A stretch of 64,000 nucleotides of DNA from NCBI GenBank assembly GCA_947470805.1, contig CANIVU010000011.1, positions 1 through 64,000 on the forward strand. The letters are read 5' to 3'. Source of the DNA: Acidobacteriota bacterium (GTDB taxonomy: Bacteria > Acidobacteriota > Terriglobia > Bryobacterales > Bryobacteraceae). Under the pieces are notes generated by a model. It did no database searches. It was given only the letters and a program-made list of their open reading frames with translations, and was not told the DNA's origin. Shown piece after piece: positions 62,383 to 64,000 of this stretch. The position numbers and the translations under genes were made by a program. Within the stretch, counting starts at the first letter, position 1. Every line of letters begins with the position of its first letter.

Positions 62383-62771
62383 TTGTGGAAACGGAGTATG
62401 TCGAACTCTTGGTAGCCCATCGGCCAGCCAAACCCAGAAATCGTGCGGATTTGGCCGAAATGACGGCGCTCTTGGAGAGCCTCGCGGCCAACGAAACTCC
62501 CCAATCGCCCGCCGTCGAACGGTTCATCGAAACGCTGACCGCTCTCGTTATGCAATATGAGGAAGAGATAGAGCCGTCGCCCACGGTAGCGCCCGCCGAA
62601 CTCCTCCAATAACTGATGGAAGAACACAACCTACGCCAAGCCGATCTGGTGCCCATCTTCGGCAGCAAGTCTTACGTCAGCCAGGTCCTCTCCGGCCACC
62701 GCCCCATCAGCCGCGCAGCCGCCGCCAAACTCGCCATCCATTTCCGCGTCGCCCCCCACACCTTTCTGTAA
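62379..62771 (+). pseudogene. HigA-type antitoxin split by an in-frame stop
   Basis: The first part (62379-62612, 77 residues, MIVETEYVELLVAHRPAKPRNRADL) matches the HigA N-terminal region, and the second (62616-62771, 51 residues, MEEHNLRQADLVPIFGSKSYVSQVLSGHRPISRAAAAKLAIHF) is the XRE-type helix-turn-helix. They are in the same frame, separated only by TAA at 62610-62612, where relatives have a residue between LLQ and LMEEH. GGGGAGG precedes the first ATG; the second ATG could restart translation. The DNA-binding half might still be made alone, so loss of function is likely but not certain. Confidence 0.8.
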
Positions 62772-63140
62772 CCTGCCGCCACCGCAGCGTCTCCCAATAG
62801 CCCCCCCTAAACCGGTACCGGCGACCCAACTCCGCTCGCGGAATCACCAATCGTCCCCGCTCACCGTTACCTCCGCCGGCGTCTGGCGCAAAAAGGCAAT
62901 AAATTGTCCCCCTTTCCCCGTCGGAACCACGCCCGCGATCGATGGCACCACAAACTTCGGGCGTAATGCGGGCCACCACGTCCGTACCGCTCGCCAAACG
63001 CCGCGCCCCCACGCGCATAACCCCGCCAGCAACCAATAGAATTAATGGTCCAACCTCTACTCCCTTGCAACCCCGAAACGTATGACCTGCCCCGCCGCCC
63101 CCCGCCGTGCAGTATAGTCTCTAGCATCGGTTCCCATTCC
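62772..63140. other. 369-base non-coding gap
   Basis: No convincing coding region or RNA is seen. A minus-strand open frame (62707-63036) has no family resemblance and low-complexity composition. The short AATAAATTGTCCCCCTTTCCCC stretch near 62907-62928 resembles a fragment of a common dispersed repeat type. The promoter of the amidohydrolase is presumably in the last part. Confidence 0.5.
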
Positions 63141-64000
63141 ATGACTCGCCGAGACCTCTTGGCCGCCGCCGCGGCCACCACGACCATGAGCGCCGCACCC
63201 AACTACCGCATCCTCGATCCCCACGTCCACGTCTACAAAAAGGACCCCCGCTTCCCTTACTGGAAGGGCAACCCCTCCCACCCCCAGGACGACAAGTCCC
63301 CCGAAATGCTGATCGAACTGATGAAGGCCAACGGCGTCGCCAAAACCGTCATCATCCAGGTTCGCCACTACATGTTCGACAACTCGTTTCTGCTCCACAC
63401 CTTGAAACAGTACCCCCAATATTTCCAGGGCGTCTGTCGCGTCAATCCCGAAAACCCCGACGCGCCCGAACACTTGGCCGAACTCACCCAGGCCGGCTGC
63501 CGTGGTGTCCGTCTGAGCCCCGCCGCCAACGCCAGCGGCGATTGGATCAACGGCCCGCTCATGAAGCCCCTCTTCAAACGCTGCGACGAGTTGAAGGTGC
63601 CCATGACGCTCCTCGCTCCCATCTCCCGCATGCCCGAAATCGGCAAGCTCATCGACCAGTTTCCCGATCTCACCGTCGTCATCGATCACATGGCCGACAC
63701 GCCCGTCGACCAGCCCGCCGAGCTCGAAAAACTGATCGCCCTGAAGCGCCACCCCAAAGTGTTCGTCAAGGTTTCCCACACTTGGGCCCTGTCGAAACAA
63801 GCCTTCCCCTGGACCGACTCCCAGGCCCACGTCAAACGCCTCCACCAGGCCTTCGGCCCGCAACGCCTCATGTGGGCGACGGATTGGCCGGTGTGTCTCC
63901 CCCACGCCACCTACGCCCAAACACTCGCCGTCGTTCGTGATGAAATGAAGTTTCTGAACGAAGAAGACAAGATGTGGATGCTGTCGAAAACAATTGAGCG
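63141..64000 (+). CDS. TIM-barrel amidohydrolase (3' truncated by window end)
   Basis: The frame starts with ATG at 63141 and stays open to the window edge, giving 286 visible residues. The N-terminus MTRRDLLAAAAATTTMSAAP is a Tat-like signal. The fold is the amidohydrolase 2 (PF04909/COG3618) type: ILDPHVHVYKKDPRFPYW carries the HxH metal motif, TVVIDHMADTP the second histidine region and RLMWATDWPV the terminal aspartate. Members are lactonases, decarboxylases or sugar-lactone hydrolases. The role here is open. Confidence 0.88.
   Translation, partial: MTRRDLLAAAAATTTMSAAPNYRILDPHVHVYKKDPRFPYWKGNPSHPQDDKSPEMLIELMKANGVAKTVIIQVRHYMFDNSFLLHTLKQYPQYFQGVCRVNPENPDAPEHLAELTQAGCRGVRLSPAANASGDWINGPLMKPLFKRCDELKVPMTLLAPISRMPEIGKLIDQFPDLTVVIDHMADTPVDQPAELEKLIALKRHPKVFVKVSHTWALSKQAFPWTDSQAHVKRLHQAFGPQRLMWATDWPVCLPHATYAQTLAVVRDEMKFLNEEDKMWMLSKTIE

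Noticed and set aside
62707-63036. 109-residue minus-strand open frame
   Set aside because: No recognisable domain, arginine/glycine-rich, partly overlapping the higA relic.
1-64000. CRISPR arrays, tRNA genes, rRNA, intact insertion sequences
   Set aside because: No spaced direct repeats, cloverleaf sequences or transposase genes were seen in any intergenic region.

Overview
The window looks like Acidobacteriota DNA from the Solibacter/Bryobacter lineage (order Bryobacterales). The strongest pointers are two large secreted proteins that end in the 'Solibacter uncharacterised C-terminal' domain (TIGR03437 type) at 26984-29578 and 41548-46092. High GC, a paired DUF1592/DUF1552 module, an oligogalacturonate-lyase-like propeller and many secreted hydrolases agree with this. 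The assignment rests on recognised families and was not checked by a database search.

Layout. 1-20 kb is mostly a secreted degradation and envelope region: two paralogous esterases, a glycosidase-like protein, a PQQ-type propeller, a seven-repeat VCBS/FG-GAP protein, a coupled array of four small paralogous membrane proteins, an ankyrin protein, the DUF1592-DUF1552 pair, an M20 amidohydrolase, an oligogalacturonate lyase and a large esterase. 20-22 kb has an intergenic region rich in inverted repeats (candidate RNA), a SelA-like PLP enzyme and a decayed peroxiredoxin. 22-27 kb is a minus-strand cluster built around a type III polyketide synthase: aminotransferase, small secreted protein, type III PKS, FAD oxidoreductase, YceI. 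27-38 kb holds a seven-BACON-domain surface protein and a tightly overlapped operon, tolC-adaptor-RND pump-DUF2892-cydA-cydB, which diverges from an OsmC gene across a perfect palindrome. 38-46 kb has an ECF sigma factor, a small CxxCH protein, a TerC-HtpX pair with a long leader hairpin, and a 1514-residue NHL-repeat protein. 46-52.5 kb is a carotenoid operon (GGPP synthase, phytoene desaturase, phytoene synthase, membrane-anchored sulfite-oxidase-like molybdoenzyme, GT2, acyltransferase). 52.4-55.7 kb is core housekeeping: Mn-type SOD, gatA, gatC, a DciA/DUF721 gene and the RNase P RNA gene. 55.7-64 kb contains a composite PIG-L deacetylase, a DUF4410 protein, the ATP-grasp/alpha-E/transglutaminase trio, a decayed higBA toxin-antitoxin pair and a partial amidohydrolase.

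Functional themes are polysaccharide and ester breakdown outside the cytoplasm, membrane and redox stress defence (cytochrome bd, RND efflux, OsmC, SOD, HtpX), and two specialised-metabolite loci (type III PKS and an acylated, glycosylated carotenoid). Base composition changes along the window. The plus strand is G-rich up to about 51 kb whatever the gene orientation, and C-rich after about 53-55 kb, as at a replichore boundary. The PQQ-propeller gene at 4.66-6.02 kb has locally reversed skew. No tRNA, CRISPR array or intact insertion sequence was seen.
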